64,000 nt of DNA from assembly GCA_002245135.1 (NCBI GenBank), contig NGBS01000302.1, forward strand, positions 62,001-126,000. Direction: 5' to 3'. Every line of letters starts with the position of its first letter. Position 1 is the stretch's first letter. This DNA comes from Proteromonas lacertae (lineage: Eukaryota > Sar > Bigyra > Opalinata > Proteromonadidae). Of the stretch, positions 1-13,210 are shown piece after piece. Made by a program: the position numbers and the translations under genes. The notes below the pieces were generated by a model. The model did no database searches. It saw only the letters and a program-made list of their open reading frames with translations, and had not been told where the DNA came from.

Positions 1-490
1 ATCAAACAACAAATCTATACACCAAAATATTCTTAATTATACTATATTAATACCAATAGTAATAAATTGTCCAATATTCCTGGGATAGTGAATGTAACTA
101 GCATTAATTTCATTCATATACATGAGTTAAATATTAAAGAAATAAGCCTCAGCAAAGATATTCTTATTGATTAAAAGAAAATAACCATCTGCTGAAAATA
201 GAACATTTTTCAATTTCTTCAAATAGTTTGCATTTTTTTATGAATTGAAATAGAGTTTTATTCTACAAAACATTCAACAATAACTACATTCATTACAACA
301 CAGATGAAAATCATTTTGTTTTTACTGTTTTCAAATATAATGAGTTAATATTTTCAACTATTTATCATTTTTATAATATTCTTATGTCGATTTGATCAAG
401 AATAATCAAGAAATGATTTTTGAAGAAAAAAGGCGGGAAAGCTTGCTCATTCGAGCATGCAATTATCATTTTGATTCATTTCTTAATAAT
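1..490. other. Upstream region without a recognisable gene
   Basis: No open frame of useful length and no RNA signature is visible. The stretch is AT-rich with stops in all frames and ends just before the first codon of the Pol I subunit gene. A TTTGATCAAG-type palindromic motif at about 393-405 resembles CTTGATC motifs found upstream of several other genes in the window, so part of the RPA2 promoter may lie here. Confidence 0.4.
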
Positions 491-3400
491 ATGCCAAAGA
501 CTCACAAATCTGATAGTACTGATAAAAGATTATCACCAGCAGGCTACTATCAAGTATGAAAGTAATGCTCTATCTAATAATAGAAATTAGCAACTAATCC
601 AAGCGCTTCTCCTGGTCCATTACCATCCGATGAATGCACTCGTTTGACAGTATTTATACATTTATTACACTTTATAGGAACTGAATCAACACAATATAGA
701 TTCATTCAACTATATGTTGGATACAGGTCTTCAATTAGCTATAGATGACTTGATGCCTGAACGAGTATAACATTATTTATTATATCTTTATTGATTTATA
801 GCTAAAAGTTGGAGATGATGTGATTCAATTCAGAGTATCTGGTTATAACCTCGATTTTCCTAAAATATCAGATGGTGTATCAGTATCCAATACTAAAAAC
901 TCTGTTCCAGTTTCAGATGACAGATTATTGCCACACATTTGCAGAGAAGCTGGTTTAACTTATGGAGGCAATTTCACATTAATTTTTGATGTTGATATTA
1001 ATGGTGAAACACACAAAATAGAGAAAAGTATGGGAATATTACCAATTATGGTGAAATCCAACAAGTGTCACTTGACTGGTATGAATCCACAACAATTAGT
1101 AGATGCACATGAAGAAAGTAATGAATTTGGAGGATATTTCATATGTAATGGAATTGAAAGATTAATCAGAATGTTACAAGTATATACTTATTATTATTAT
1201 TATTATTATGAATAATAGATTCCTCGTCGAAATTTCCCAATGGCATTTTCCGCGTTCCTCCTACACCAATCGTGGTCCAATGTATACTGATAAAGGTGTT
1301 AGTATAAGATGTGTAAAACACGATCAGAGTGCCAGTTTCGTGACTCTCCATTATATCAGTGATGGTAGAGTAACCTTAAGATTCTCCATTAGAAAACAAG
1401 AATACTTAGTGCCAGTGATCTATATATTAAAAGCCTTCAAATCCTGTACAGATAGAGAGATATATAATAAAATAATGAGAGGAGATAGTAGTAACATGTT
1501 CTTAGCTGATCGATTATCTATTATATTCAGAGAGAGTAGAAATAGTAAAATATTCACACAAGATGATGCTTTAACTTATATTGGATATAGGTTTAGATTA
1601 GTATTAGATCCTGGTGATGATATATCAGATAAAGAAATAGGACAATTGATATTAGATCGATATATATTTATACATTTAAATAACAATAATAATTCTAAGT
1701 TTGAGTTATTATTATTAATGTTACATAAGTTATATAGTTATGTGAATAATGAGATAGCTGCTGATAATCAAGATTCATTACAAAACCAAGAAATACTACT
1801 CTCAGGACATTTACTCACTGCATTTTTGAAAGATCGATTTGAATTCTTAATGTTGAATATAAAGAGACAATTGTTGAAGGAATATAATAGCAGTTTAAAT
1901 CAATACAAATATTAGTGGTAATAGAAGAGCAAGCAGTAAACCAAAACAACCATTTTCACTCAACATCAATGTATTTAGAAATGCATTGAGAGTACAAGGT
2001 GAGATTGGTAAAAGAGTGTATTTGATGTTAGCAACTGGTAATGTGAATACTTTGTCAGGATTAGGATTGATGCAAATATCTGGATTTACTATTGTGGCTG
2101 AGAAAATTAACTTTTGGAGATATTTATCTCATTTTAGATCTGTTCATAGGTATATAATATATATAAATATTAATTATTGTTAATTAATACATTATCTATT
2201 ATTATCTATACTAATTCTACTTGTATTTATAATACACCATAATGTTATATATAATGATAATTAAAAAGGGTATCTTATTTCTTTCTATAAATTTCTTACT
2301 AAGAGGTTATCATATATTATTATTATTTATATAGAGGATCATTCTTCTTGGAAATGAAAACAACATCAGTGAGAAAAGCTATTACCAGAATCATTTGGAT
2401 TTCTATGTCCTGTATGTTTATATATATTATATTATTATTATGAAATGTAATGAATGTTAAATATGTAATGATGGACTGAATTTTATATATAATGAAGTCA
2501 ATTTTATATCATGAACATTTGTTATTATTATTATATAATGTGATGATTATTAAATTATGATCGATAGGACTGAAAACAATAATGTTGTATAACCTATACG
2601 TTGAACATTATTATATATATATTATTATTATTATTATTATATAAATATTGTTTTATATATTATTTACATAGGTTCATACACCTGATGGTCCACCTTGTGG
2701 TTTATTAAATCATTTAGCTTCATTATGTCAAATAACTACACGATATATAGAACCAACTAATATTACATCAACACTTATATCACTTGGTATGACTCCCATC
2801 AGTAACAGTGTTACTACAGTAATGAATACAGTGCCTGTATTATTAAATGGTGAAGTTATAGGATATATTAATCCAAGTATATATTATATATATATATATA
2901 TATTAATTATTAATATTTTGATTATGATGATGATAAATTGGTTTTTCCCATACCATTCGCAGTACTTAGCGACTTAATACTATCTTTATGCCAAAAGATA
3001 AGTATAAATGGGCTTTATTTCCTTGGATGTCTGAATAATCAATATTATTTCTCTATTATATATAAATGTGATGATAACTTGGTTTTCCCATACCATTCGC
3101 AGTACTTAGCGACTTAATTTTAACTTTTGCCAAAGGTTAATAATAAATGGGCGATATTTCCTTGGATGTCTGATTTATATATATAATTCATAATTATCTA
3201 TTTATTATTATATTTATGCATATATATTAATCTTTAATAGGTTCATTATTAATAATATCTAAACAATTACGAAGTCTCAAAGTCCAACATAAGAACAATT
3301 TACCTTCTATATTCGAAATATGTGCAATTCCTAAATATAAAGAAGGTGGTGGTCCATATCCTGGTTTATACATTTCTACAGAAGAAGCAAGACCAATCAG

Positions 3401-5221
3401 ACCAGTCAATAACCTCAGTAATCAATGCATAGAATATATATCACCAATGGAACAAGTGTTTATGGATATTGCAATTACTGATTGTGATATAAGAACAGGT
3501 GTAACTACTCATAAAGAAGTAAGTCCTACTTCAATGCTGTCAGTATTAGCATCATTAACACCATTCTCTGATTTCAATCAATCTCCTCGTAATATGTATC
3601 AATGTCAAATGGGTAAGCAGACTATGGGTGATGGAGCAATGTCTTTAGCTTATAGAACTGATGGTAAATTATATAGATTAATTACACCACAAGTATGTAT
3701 TATATATATATTAACTATTAATATTTTGATTATGATGATGATAAATTGGTTTTTCCCATACCATTCGCAGTACTTAGCGACTTAATACTATCTTTATGCC
3801 AAAAGATAAGTATAAATGGGCTTTATTTCCTTGGATGTCTGAATAATCAATATTATTTCTCTATTACATTAATATTATATAAATAGGTGCCAATTACACA
3901 GAATCAAAATGAAAGTGTTTATCGTTTTGATGATTTTCCCAATGGTACTAATGCTGTAGTTGCTGTTATATCTTATACAGGTTATGATATGGAAGATGGT
4001 ATGATTATTAATAAAGATTCTTATGATCGTGGATTTGCACATGGTTGTCTATATAAAACAGAGTTAATAGATCTAAGTGAAGATAGATCTAAAAAGAATC
4101 ATGTTTACTTTAGAAAACCACCAATTACATTATTCTCTAAAAGAGATCAAATGGATAAGAGTATATTGAGAATTGATAATGATGGTTTACCTCCAGTTGG
4201 TATTAAAGTACAAGAAGGTGATGCTTTATATATTACCTTTGATGAATTAGTCAATAAACCGATTATACATAGACATAAGAGTGTAGAACCAGCATATGTT
4301 GATCAAGTTAGAATTATTGGATTTACAAGCAGATCAAGTGATAATAGTAAAAATACAAATTCAGATTCTTCTAATAACACATCAAATGATATTAAATATA
4401 TCACTAAAGTGAGTATCAAGCTAAGATATACTCGTAATCCAGTAGTTGGTGATAAATTCAGTAGTAGACATGGTCAAAAAGGTACATTATCATTATTATG
4501 GCCTCAAAGAGATATGCCATTTACTGAATCTGGTATTACTCCTGATTGTATTATCAATCCACATGCTTTCCCATCTAGAATGACTATTGGTATGTTAATA
4601 GAGAGTTTAGCTGGTAAAAGTGGTGCTTTACATGGTATATATGAAGATTCAACACCATTTCAATTCAATGAGAAAAATACAGCGTTAAAGTACTTTGGTG
4701 AACAATTGAAATCAGCTGGATATAACTATTATGGTAATGAAACAATGTATAGTGGAATATTAGGATGTGAATTAAAAGCAGATATATACATAGGTGTTGT
4801 ATATTATCAAAGATTACGTCATATGGTGAGTGATAAGAGTCAAGTCAGAGCAACAGGACCAATCAATCAATTAACAAGACAGCCAGTTAAAGGAAGAAAG
4901 AAACATGGTGGTATAAGATTCGGTGAGATGGAAAGAGATAGTTTAATAAGTCATGGAGCTGCATTTATATTGAGAGATCGATTAATGAATTGCAGTGATA
5001 GACATATTGCTTATGTATGCAAGAAATGTGGATCTTTATTATCAACATTTGCAGTTAAACCTGATACTAAATATTATGAATCTAATAAAAAGAAGTTTAT
5101 ATGTAGATATTGCAATAGTACGAGTAATTGTACTAAAGTTGTATTGCCTTTTGTATTCAGATATCTTGTAAATGAATTATGTGGAATGAATATTAAAGTT
5201 CGTTTAGATTTAACAAATTAA
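491..5221 (+). CDS. RPA2: RNA polymerase I second-largest subunit (RPA2/RPA135)
   Basis: This is the beta-like subunit of the nucleolar enzyme that transcribes rRNA. Conserved blocks appear in order: IDSFNYML near the N terminus, [92 protein letters not shown] and a C-terminal CxxC...CxxC zinc finger. Exons run about 491-553, 584-649, 678-764, 802-1179, 1219-2149, 2335-2411, 2672-2876, 3241-3692 and 3887-5221. The first introns are only 28-39 nt; four later ones are 185-364 nt, and two of these carry U14 snoRNAs. The frame moves by +1 at 1246-1249, at about 1895-1915 and at 2374-2378, each time inside conserved protein. The stop is TAA. Identity is secure; the frame breaks may be consensus errors. 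Confidence 0.95.
2911..3046 (+). ncRNA. SNORD14: U14 box C/D snoRNA, copy 1 (intronic)
   Basis: Box C (ATGATGA) is at 2927-2933 and box D (CTGA) at 3031-3034. Immediately before box D is TTTCCTTGGATGT, the U14 segment that pairs with 18S rRNA, and CATTCGCAG (2953-2961) is the conserved U14 domain A core. The flanks TTGATT (2918-2923) and AATCAA (3037-3042) form the terminal stem. U14 is required for 18S rRNA processing and guides one 18S methylation. The RNA sits in the RPA2 intron 2877-3240, so it should be released by splicing and trimming. Confidence 0.93.
3058..3182 (+). ncRNA. SNORD14: U14 box C/D snoRNA, copy 2 (intronic, divergent)
   Basis: Box C GTGATGA is at 3068-3074 and box D CTGA at 3170-3173. 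Domain A (CATTCGCAGTACTTAG) and the pre-D-box segment TTTCCTTGGATGT match copy 1. The middle part differs but keeps a pairing hairpin (TTTTAACTTTTGCC with CAAAGGTTAA). A terminal stem ATATAAA/TTTATAT flanks the boxes. It lies only about 30 nt after copy 1 in the same RPA2 intron. Two functional snoRNAs in one intron usually need endonucleolytic separation, because debranching plus exonucleases generally saves only one. Confidence 0.92.
3719..3855 (+). ncRNA. SNORD14: U14 box C/D snoRNA, copy 3 (intronic)
   Basis: This copy looks nearly identical to copy 1 over about 140 bases including flanks, so it is a recent duplication. Box C ATGATGA is at 3735-3741, box D CTGA at 3839-3842, with the same terminal stem TTGATT/AATCAA. 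It occupies the next RPA2 intron (3693-3886). A short apparent reading frame over copies 1 and 3 is only a shadow of the RNA sequence. Confidence 0.93.
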
Positions 5222-5296
5222 TTAATTATTAATAATAATAACATATTATTTATTTTGTTTTTAATTGACTATGTTTGGATTGTAACGGTTATTTTT

Positions 5297-6606
5297 TCAT
5301 CTAATGTTATAGTCTTCATTCTTAATTGGGTAAATACTCTCCATTTTGATTGGAATCTTTACTTTTTCAGATTTTATCTTCTTCTCAGTTGGTGTCATAT
5401 TCACTTTAACAGCTATTTGATTAGTTAAAGTAAAAATATCACTTTTCACAGCTTTTCCAGATGTTTGTGGTATAAATAAATTCTCACTCGGTATTTCAAT
5501 ATTCCATCCATCTACATCACTAATTAAACTCAATTTTATATTCAAATCACAAAGCAAATTCTCAGGGATAAAAAATGTTATTAAGAATATATAATTATTA
5601 TTACATTATAAACGAAAAAGATATATTTTCTATTGTCAATATAAACATATTTGTAGATTTCATATATTCAGAATATAATCTAACGATTGGTAAATATTTA
5701 TATCCACTTTCTAATGTCTTATATCTATTACTCGATTGCTCATTCTTAACCAAATATTCTTTTTTACCTCTTTCATCATTACATTTTCTACAATATCTAT
5801 CTATTACAGGTGTTCTAAGTAATGGGATTGGTAATAAACTTCTATTTAATAAAATGAACAATATTATAATAAATATAGTAATATACGACATATCATGATT
5901 ATGAATTAATGGATTTGAATTAATTTGCTCTTTTGTTGAGAATATATTTGGACCTGGAACAGAAGGAATTGATATATTTGGAATATAATCCTATTAATTT
6001 GTTTATTATAATATATATATCAATATATACTCTATCAACTTTTATTTCTTTCTTTTCTTTTTCTTCTATTTTTTTCATTAAATCTTCCATTGACCAGGAT
6101 GATTTAAATTCAGGTATTTTTATTACTTCTTTACTATATAATTGCTTTTCTTTGCCTTTATTTTGTTCTTTATATTTTTCAATTAAAGTCTCTTTTGCAT
6201 CATTAAATTTTGTTGTATAAGTATTATTATTTAATTTTTCGGATATATTTTGTTCTAAGTCATTACGACTATTACCGCTTACTATATTTCGAGATTTCCA
6301 AGTACAATGTTCACAATGATATTCGTACTTTTCTACATCCTCCTCCTTAAATACTGCTATACGAAGTATTGTATTACATAACGGACAACTATAACAATTA
6401 TTACACCTAAATATCAAAATATGTCACAAACACATATACAGTTTATTTCCAACAGGTATTTCTGTTGATTGACATTTACTACACTTTAATATTGAGATTT
6501 CACAACAACTACATTTTGGATTTTTACATAATATCTGTCTACAATATCCACAAAAATAGATGTCGCTAATTGAAGCAAAATGGACCATTCGAACATTCGT
6601 ATACAA
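5297..6606 (-). CDS. DCTN4: Dynactin subunit 4 (p62)
   Basis: p62 sits at the pointed end of the dynactin complex, the dynein cofactor for minus-end transport. The N-terminal part has paired CxxC zinc-binding motifs (YFCGYC, CSCC, CSKC, CNNCYSCPLC, CEHC) in the order seen in DCTN4. A LLPIPLLR/CRKC segment and a C-terminal beta-rich part (FILTIEN, then NLLCDL) also match. Splicing uses a 27-nt intron (6407-6433), introns 5991-6030 and 5842-5886, and an unusual AT-AG intron (5561-5624) whose removal joins the homologous segments exactly. The start could be 6606 or 6588. The frame ends at TGA 5297-5299. It runs opposite to RPA2, tail to tail. Confidence 0.85.
5561..5624 (-). other. Candidate U12-type (AT-AG) intron in DCTN4
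   Basis: Read on the minus strand the intron begins ATATCTTTTT and ends CTGAG. No GT donor nearby keeps the frame, whereas the AT donor gives phase 0 on both sides and a gap-free match to the dynactin p62 beta-rich region (LTIEN joined to NLLCDL). A TTCTTAATAAC stretch upstream of the acceptor resembles the U12 branch site. The donor is identical over ten bases to the AT-AG intron in RBM8A at 19887. Confidence 0.6.
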
Positions 6607-6961
6607 TTGTAGGATCCTTCTGCATTTTCAAAAATGTAACTATGGTAAATTGTATGTCAAAATTACATAAGAACTTTTTTTAACTAAAAAACAATAGAAC
6701 ATAATGCAAATATGTATATATTAAAAAATATATTCATTCTAATTGCATGATAATATATTTTTTATTCTTTCATAATTGTAATTATATTTCAACCAACTTC
6801 TTTAAACTCAAACCATCTTATATAATGTAATATTTCTTTTGGTAATGAATAAATCTTTAAATTTTATTCATCATTTTTTAAGATTATGTAGGCTTGATTC
6901 CTATCAAATCAAGTTTTATTAATCTTTTTATTTCTCATTAGCACGACTTTTAAATTGCTAA
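6607..6961. other. Divergent intergenic region between DCTN4 and the pseudokinase-LRR gene
   Basis: No gene is seen. Both flanking genes start from here in opposite directions, so it should hold both promoters. An inverted repeat CTTGATT...AATCAAG lies at about 6893-6913, some 50-70 bases before the downstream start codon; the same core recurs as a hairpin at 22031-22059 and near other starts. Confidence 0.4.
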
Positions 6962-9900
6962 ATGGGGGGAAAATATGATAATAGGAGCAGTATTGTATGA
7001 ATAATTGAATAAATATTATTAGAAATTTTATAAATCTGTGTTTGGTTTTAAAGTAAGAATTTTTAACGTTATGATGTAGATTTTTAGTAATATAAACTCG
7101 ACCAAATATTTTGAAACGTATCATGTAAAGGATAAGAATAATTTGGAGAAAATAGTGAAGGTGTATGATAAACGAAATTATAATAATGAAATTCTATGTA
7201 ATTATGTATAATGAAATTATATTTCTATTTAAATTAGATGAATAATATGATTTTAATCACTTCCTTTCTGATTCCCTCTGTTGATGTGAGTTTAGAAATA
7301 GTGCATAACGATTTAATGATATGTTCAACATATTATAATAATGGATCAATAGAATTGTTAAATGAATTTAATGAAAAAGTAATGGAAAATATATTTAATG
7401 AAATAAGTTATGAATTGTGTTTATTAGATGAGTTGAATTTAATTCATGGAAGAATCAAACCTTCTAATATATTAATAAGAGATGATGGTAAATATATACT
7501 AAGTAATTACTGTGAAAATGACTTAAATGGATTAGAAAACAATAATTATAAAGAATTACTCTTCATTTCTCCAGAAGTATTGAAAAACAAAGAGATAAGT
7601 AATAAAAGTGATGTATTCAGTTTAGGTGTATTATTACATTATATGTTATTTAATAAAAATGTATTCTTATCTTGTTATTATAACCCCAATCTATCAAAAT
7701 ATATCAAAATTCTTATAAAATGTTTAAATCTAAATCCTGAGAAAAGACCAACAATAAGAGAAATTCACAATAGTCTTTCAAAAGAAAATAAAGAAAAATT
7801 GAATGAAGATGATATAATAGAAGTATTATTGAAAGATATAGATTTTCTATACGAATTAATATCGAATGATTATGAAATAAAAGATTCAATAATGTATGAT
7901 AAAATAATCACTGATAAAAGTATATATATATGTTATATTATTATTTCAATTATATTATAAATGAATAGAAAACTTAATAAAACTGATAAATCATTATAAC
8001 AGTTACGATAAATTAATCTACATTTACTATTTAGTGAATATAAGTTGGTATAATGAAGATAATAAACAGTTGATTGATTTATTAATAAATAGAGGAAATA
8101 TTTTTACACATTTTTTATATATTCATTCAGAAAAACCATTTCAATTGAATTTATCCAACAATAGTGATGATAACGATGAGGAAGAAGAGGAAGAGGAAGA
8201 GGAAGAGGAGGAAGAAGAAGAAGAAGAAAATGATTTTTTTGTTGTAGCAATTAATTTCATTCATCTTACTGAGTTACATTCATTGAATTTATATAATAAT
8301 CCGAAACTAACCAAAACAATTCAATCCTTTATCATATTTCCATATTTAGAAAGATTGAACATTTCTAAAAGTATAAATCTTCATAACAAAATGAAAGAAA
8401 TATCAATAGAATTATCCAATTTAGCTCATTTGAAGTCTCTAAAATTATCTTTCACTCATCTAAAAGATAATGATATGTTAATTTTTTTTCACTACTGTAA
8501 TACATTTAAAAAACTTTCGCAGTTATATTTATCCTGTATAATATGATATTTATGAATATATTGTAGATAATAACCTTGGTGATAAATCTGTTTTATATCT
8601 TCATCGATATATGAATAAACTTCCCAAATTAGAAAAACTGAATTTATGTGGAATAAATTTGAATATTGAAAGTGTAAAATTGTTGTTATATCATTACAAA
8701 TACAATTCAATTCCATTATATTTTTCATTCAAAAGTATTTTATTATTATTATTATTATTAGTCGATGAAAAATCATTCCGAAATGTTGATTGAGAATGAA
8801 TATAAAACAAATAATAGTTATTTTTATAAACAAATAGGTAAAAAAGAAAGTATAATAATCAATTGATATATATTATTTATAGAATGCTATAATAAATTAT
8901 TTAGTATGTATAAATCTAATCCAAATGATTATTGTCTTGGATTATTATTTGGTTTTGCTATGGCTAATCCACAATATAAACCTTCAATTCTTGAAATGAC
9001 TAAATCAAATTCAACAAAAAAGAAATTATTCTCCGTAATAAGTAATGATTATTATTTGAATCTTAGTAGTATATAAACGCTACTTTTATAATCTAATAGA
9101 TAATAGTCTAGATGAAAATGATATAGAAACCTTATGTGATTATTTAGATTATTGTCCAACACTGTCAATATTAGTAATTGCAAATAGTAGTCTTACTGAT
9201 AAATCCTTAATAAGACTGAGTAATGCAACAACAAAATTTACTAAGCTTCGACAATTATTTATTTCAGGTATTTATATAACATTTAAATATATAAATAGAT
9301 AATTCATTTACTTCAGAAGGAATAAAAGAATTATCAAAATCATTAAAGTATTTGACAGATGTGAGGATGTTAGGGTTCTTTAATAATATTGAAATTGGTG
9401 ATGAAGGTGTTGTATCAATTGTTAATTCTTTCAAATATATAAGAAAACTTGAGGCAATCAGTTTTCAAAGTATATAATATACTTAATTTATTCATATTGC
9501 AATAGATTGTGGATGTGAATCATTAGGACTAGAATCAATAAGTTACAATTTACATTATGTTACTAATTTGACTGTTTTTGCTTTGAAGAGTATATATTTT
9601 TGGTGTAAAATGTATAGATTTAAATAATTGTGAATCTTCATTTCAAAGATTAATGAAACAAGTAAAGCAATTGAGTTTGCTGAAGCGGTTATATCTAACT
9701 AGTATTAATCAATAGTATTTTTATTCTTAGCTTGTGAGATAAATGATAATGCATTTATCAATATTGTGTAGTAGTTTGAGTAAATTAACAAGTCTTGAAG
9801 AATTGAAATTAGGAGGTAAAATCTATTCTTTATGAATGATTTTTAAATAGATAATAGAATCAGTAGTATTGGATTAGAATATTTCATACATAATCTTCAT

Positions 9901-12900
9901 CATGTTACAAAACTCAAAACAATTTTTTTGTGGAAAAATTATATTGATGATGTTGGATTAATATCACTTACACATTCTCTTCATCTATTACCATTTCTAG
10001 AAACACTAAATTTAAATGGTATTATTAGATATTTTTTTAACAGTATAGGAAATAAAATAAGTGAAAGAGGATGTGAAATATTATTAAATAGAATGGAATG
10101 AATTACCAAACAGAATCGATGTTGATTTAAAAGGCAATATAATAGATACAATAGATAAACCAGATCTTCTAAACAAATTAAAACAAATAGATACTAGCTG
10201 TATAATAATTTCTAATTGTTTAATAATTGAAAATAGTTTTATGTTTAAGTGAAGTATATGATTTATTAAAGACCAAAAATTGTTATTCATATAAAATGTT
10301 ATTACAGTATGTTGTTGATAGTAATGGTATATATATAATTTTATTTATTATTGAAATAGGTTTATTAGAACATATAGTAGAATCATTTAATTCAACCCGA
10401 AATGATATTCTATTTACTTTTTTATGTAATTTAACTATGTGTTATAATGGATTTAAGAATAGATTGATGAAAATGATTGATTTCGAGAATGATAATTTAA
10501 GATTGAACTATTTCAAATGTATAGGAGATGAATATGATTTTAAAGCGGATAGTATGTGTTGAGATATATTAATTGAAATAGATAAAAGAATTACAAAAGA
10601 AGATTCAGAATATATAGGGAATAATATTGATTGTTTGAAAGAATTGGCAGCAGTTAATTTTAAATGTATAAACTACTGCTTTTATCTTAGCTTGTGCATT
10701 AAATGATGGTAAAATGAAAAGAATATTAAATGCATTATGTCGATCACATCAATTAGAATATCTTTGTTTAGGAGAAAACAATCTAAGTTCATCAATTTTA
10801 CAACCAATATCTAGAGTGATAATTAATAATAAACTCTTAAAATGTCTCATACTCTTTGGTATTTAATTCTAAATATTATTCTTTCACTAGATAACAGTTT
10901 ATATGATATAGGAATAGTAGAATTAAGTAAGAGATTAAGATATATTCCTAAATTAGAAATCATATCTTTGTCAAGTATAATTATTCTTTCTATATCCTAA
11001 TAGATAATAGATTTACTACAAAAGGAGCAATAGAACTATCATCCAATTTATCATATCTGAAAAAAACTAAGAAAAATAAACATTGGAATAAATGATATTG
11101 GTAATGAAGGAATAAAAAGAATAAGTAAAGAATTTAAGAATCTATCAAATTTAATAACAATTGGTTTTAGTGAAACAAATATAAATGATATTGGATTAAC
11201 ATATATATCCAATAATCTTTCTCACTTAAAATATTTGGAGGAGATAGATTTATCATTTAATGATTTCACAGAAATAGGGATAAAAGAATTTTCTAAATCG
11301 GTCAGAAAATGTGAAAATGTCGAAGAAATAGATTTTTCTGGTTGTGGATTAGATTCTATATCATTTTGTGTTTTACAAAAATTGTTAGTTTGCCTAGACT
11401 AACCTCAGAAACTTTCAATTTAAATTGTATGTTTTTTCATTATTTGTTGAATAGATAATTATATAGGAAATGATGAATTAAATGATTTGACTATAACTGA
11501 TGATATGTCTCGCTCATCATCAATATGCGAAATTAGATTTAAAAGTATTTTCTATTATTTTTTTTCATAATTTATTATAGATAATAATATGAATGACAAA
11601 TGTTTAATCAATTTATGTAAATTCTTAACGCAAGTATCAAATCTCAGATTATTGACTATTTCAAGAAATAAAATATCGAATGATGGAATAAAAGAATTAT
11701 CAAAACAGTTTTCTGTTCTATCGAAACTAGAAGAATTATATTTTGATGTAAATGAAATAACAGATGATGGTTTAAAATACATATCAGATTCAATCAGCAA
11801 TCTTTCGAATTTAAGATTTCTTTCATTGTCATGCAATAAATTCAATTTGAATGGATTTAAATACATGTCAGAATCGTTGCATTTCTTAGCTGATTTGAAG
11901 ATGTTATATTTAGATGGAACAAATTTAACAGATGAATCAATGAGAATAATTTGTGATAATTCCAAATATTTACCTCATTTAGAAAGATTAAATGTTGGAG
12001 ATAATAATTTAACTTCAATAAGTTGTAAATATATATCAGATTCATTTGTTTATATTCGAAGATTAAAATCACTTTACATTAATGGTATTTTTATTTTTCT
12101 TATCATTTTTATTGTTATTTTAGAAAATTCAATAAATGATCTGGGAATGAAATACCTATTTAAGAATATCAGTTATATAATAGATTTAGAATCATTAGAT
12201 GTGGGAAGTAAATATTTTCATTTATATATCAATAGGATGTAATTTAACAGATTTATCAATTGAGATAATATGTAATTCAATAAATTCATTGATTAATCTA
12301 AATACACTCTATCTGTCTAGTATTTATTTTACTATTTATATTATGCTATAGATAATGAATTAACAGATAATTGTATAACAGATTTATGTAAATTCTTTAA
12401 TCCATTAAATGGATTGAAATCCTTACATTTGAATAGTATGTCAATTTTTATTACTATTATCATTAGATAATAAGCTAACATGTAAAGGAATAAAAGAATT
12501 ATTGAAATGTGTTAAAAAATGTTCAGAGAGTTATGATATATTTATAACAGGAAATATAATGGAAAATGTAAATGAAGGATTATTAGAAGATATAGAATTA
12601 TGCAATCCAAATTATAGATGTATAGAAAGAATAAAAGAAAAGATAAATAACAAAGAATACAGTTATGAAAATGAAGATGATTATATTGATATTATTAAAA
12701 GTATCAGTTTATTAGATGATATTTGTAGAGAATACAATTATGATAAAAGAAAAGAAAATGAATATTTACTTTTAAATATCTGCCTATTTTATTCGAAACA
12801 AACTAGTTATATTCATTGAAAACACAATATTTGATTTACATACAATATATTATACTCTTTTATCCTCAATAAAAGAAGATCATTTCAATTGTTTTAAAGA

Positions 12901-13087
12901 ATGAAAAACTAAATCAATGAAGAAATAGTTGAAATATGTGAATATTTATCACATTTAAATGAATTACAGAAGATAGAAATAAGAAATTGTGAAATTGGCT
13001 GAAGAAGACATAAAATTGATGAAAGAGAGTGTTAAAAATCTTCCAAATATGAAAGAATTTAAAGAATTTAACGAAAAATATATATAA
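6962..13087 (+). CDS. Pseudokinase with ARM-like modules and leucine-rich repeats
   Basis: Four short exons (from 6962, 7023, 7080 and 7238) encode a kinase-like fold starting MGGKYDN. The catalytic loop reads HGRIKPSNIL (HRD Asp replaced by Arg) and the DFG position reads SNYC, so it is predicted to be catalytically dead; SPEVL and KSDVFSLGVLL match the APE and helix-F regions. Then come a Glu tract (8178-8230) and blocks of RI-type LRRs, broken by three or four hydrophobic ARM-like modules of the type LFxLxNLxxxxxxxxxxI. From 8536 on, LRR exons are separated by 25-40-nt introns starting GTAT, ending TAG, in phase 1, and followed by codons for Asn. At least nine +1 frame breaks occur (for example 9778, 10098, 10251, 11060, 12817-13001). 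Probable intracellular signalling or scaffold protein; its ligand is unknown. The last part (after 12,800) could be decayed. Confidence 0.7.
8178..8230 (+). repeat. GAA/GAG microsatellite encoding a poly-Glu tract
   Basis: An almost pure GAA/GAG run gives about 17 consecutive Glu codons inside the pseudokinase-LRR gene, between the first ARM-like module and the first LRR block. Similar purine-rich Glu tracts occur in IQUB, STIL and the 59.8-kb gene, so they are a general feature of this genome. Length variation is likely. Confidence 0.85.
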
Positions 13088-13210
13088 TAATAAGAATTAA
13101 TTATTACTAATATATTGTTTCATTATCAATATAATCAAAAAACAATCATATTTATTAAATAATATAAGTAATGTAAAATTTGGAATTATTATTATTATTA
13201 TTTTCATTAT

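Noticed and set aside
2460-2580. Fourth box C/D snoRNA in the 2412-2671 intron
   Set aside because: The possible C and D boxes are only about 24 nt apart and no terminal stem fits, so it is kept only as a weak finding on intron length.
2886-3784. Short reading frame [17 protein letters not shown] present twice
   Set aside because: It lies over the U14 snoRNA copies and is a by-product of the RNA sequence.
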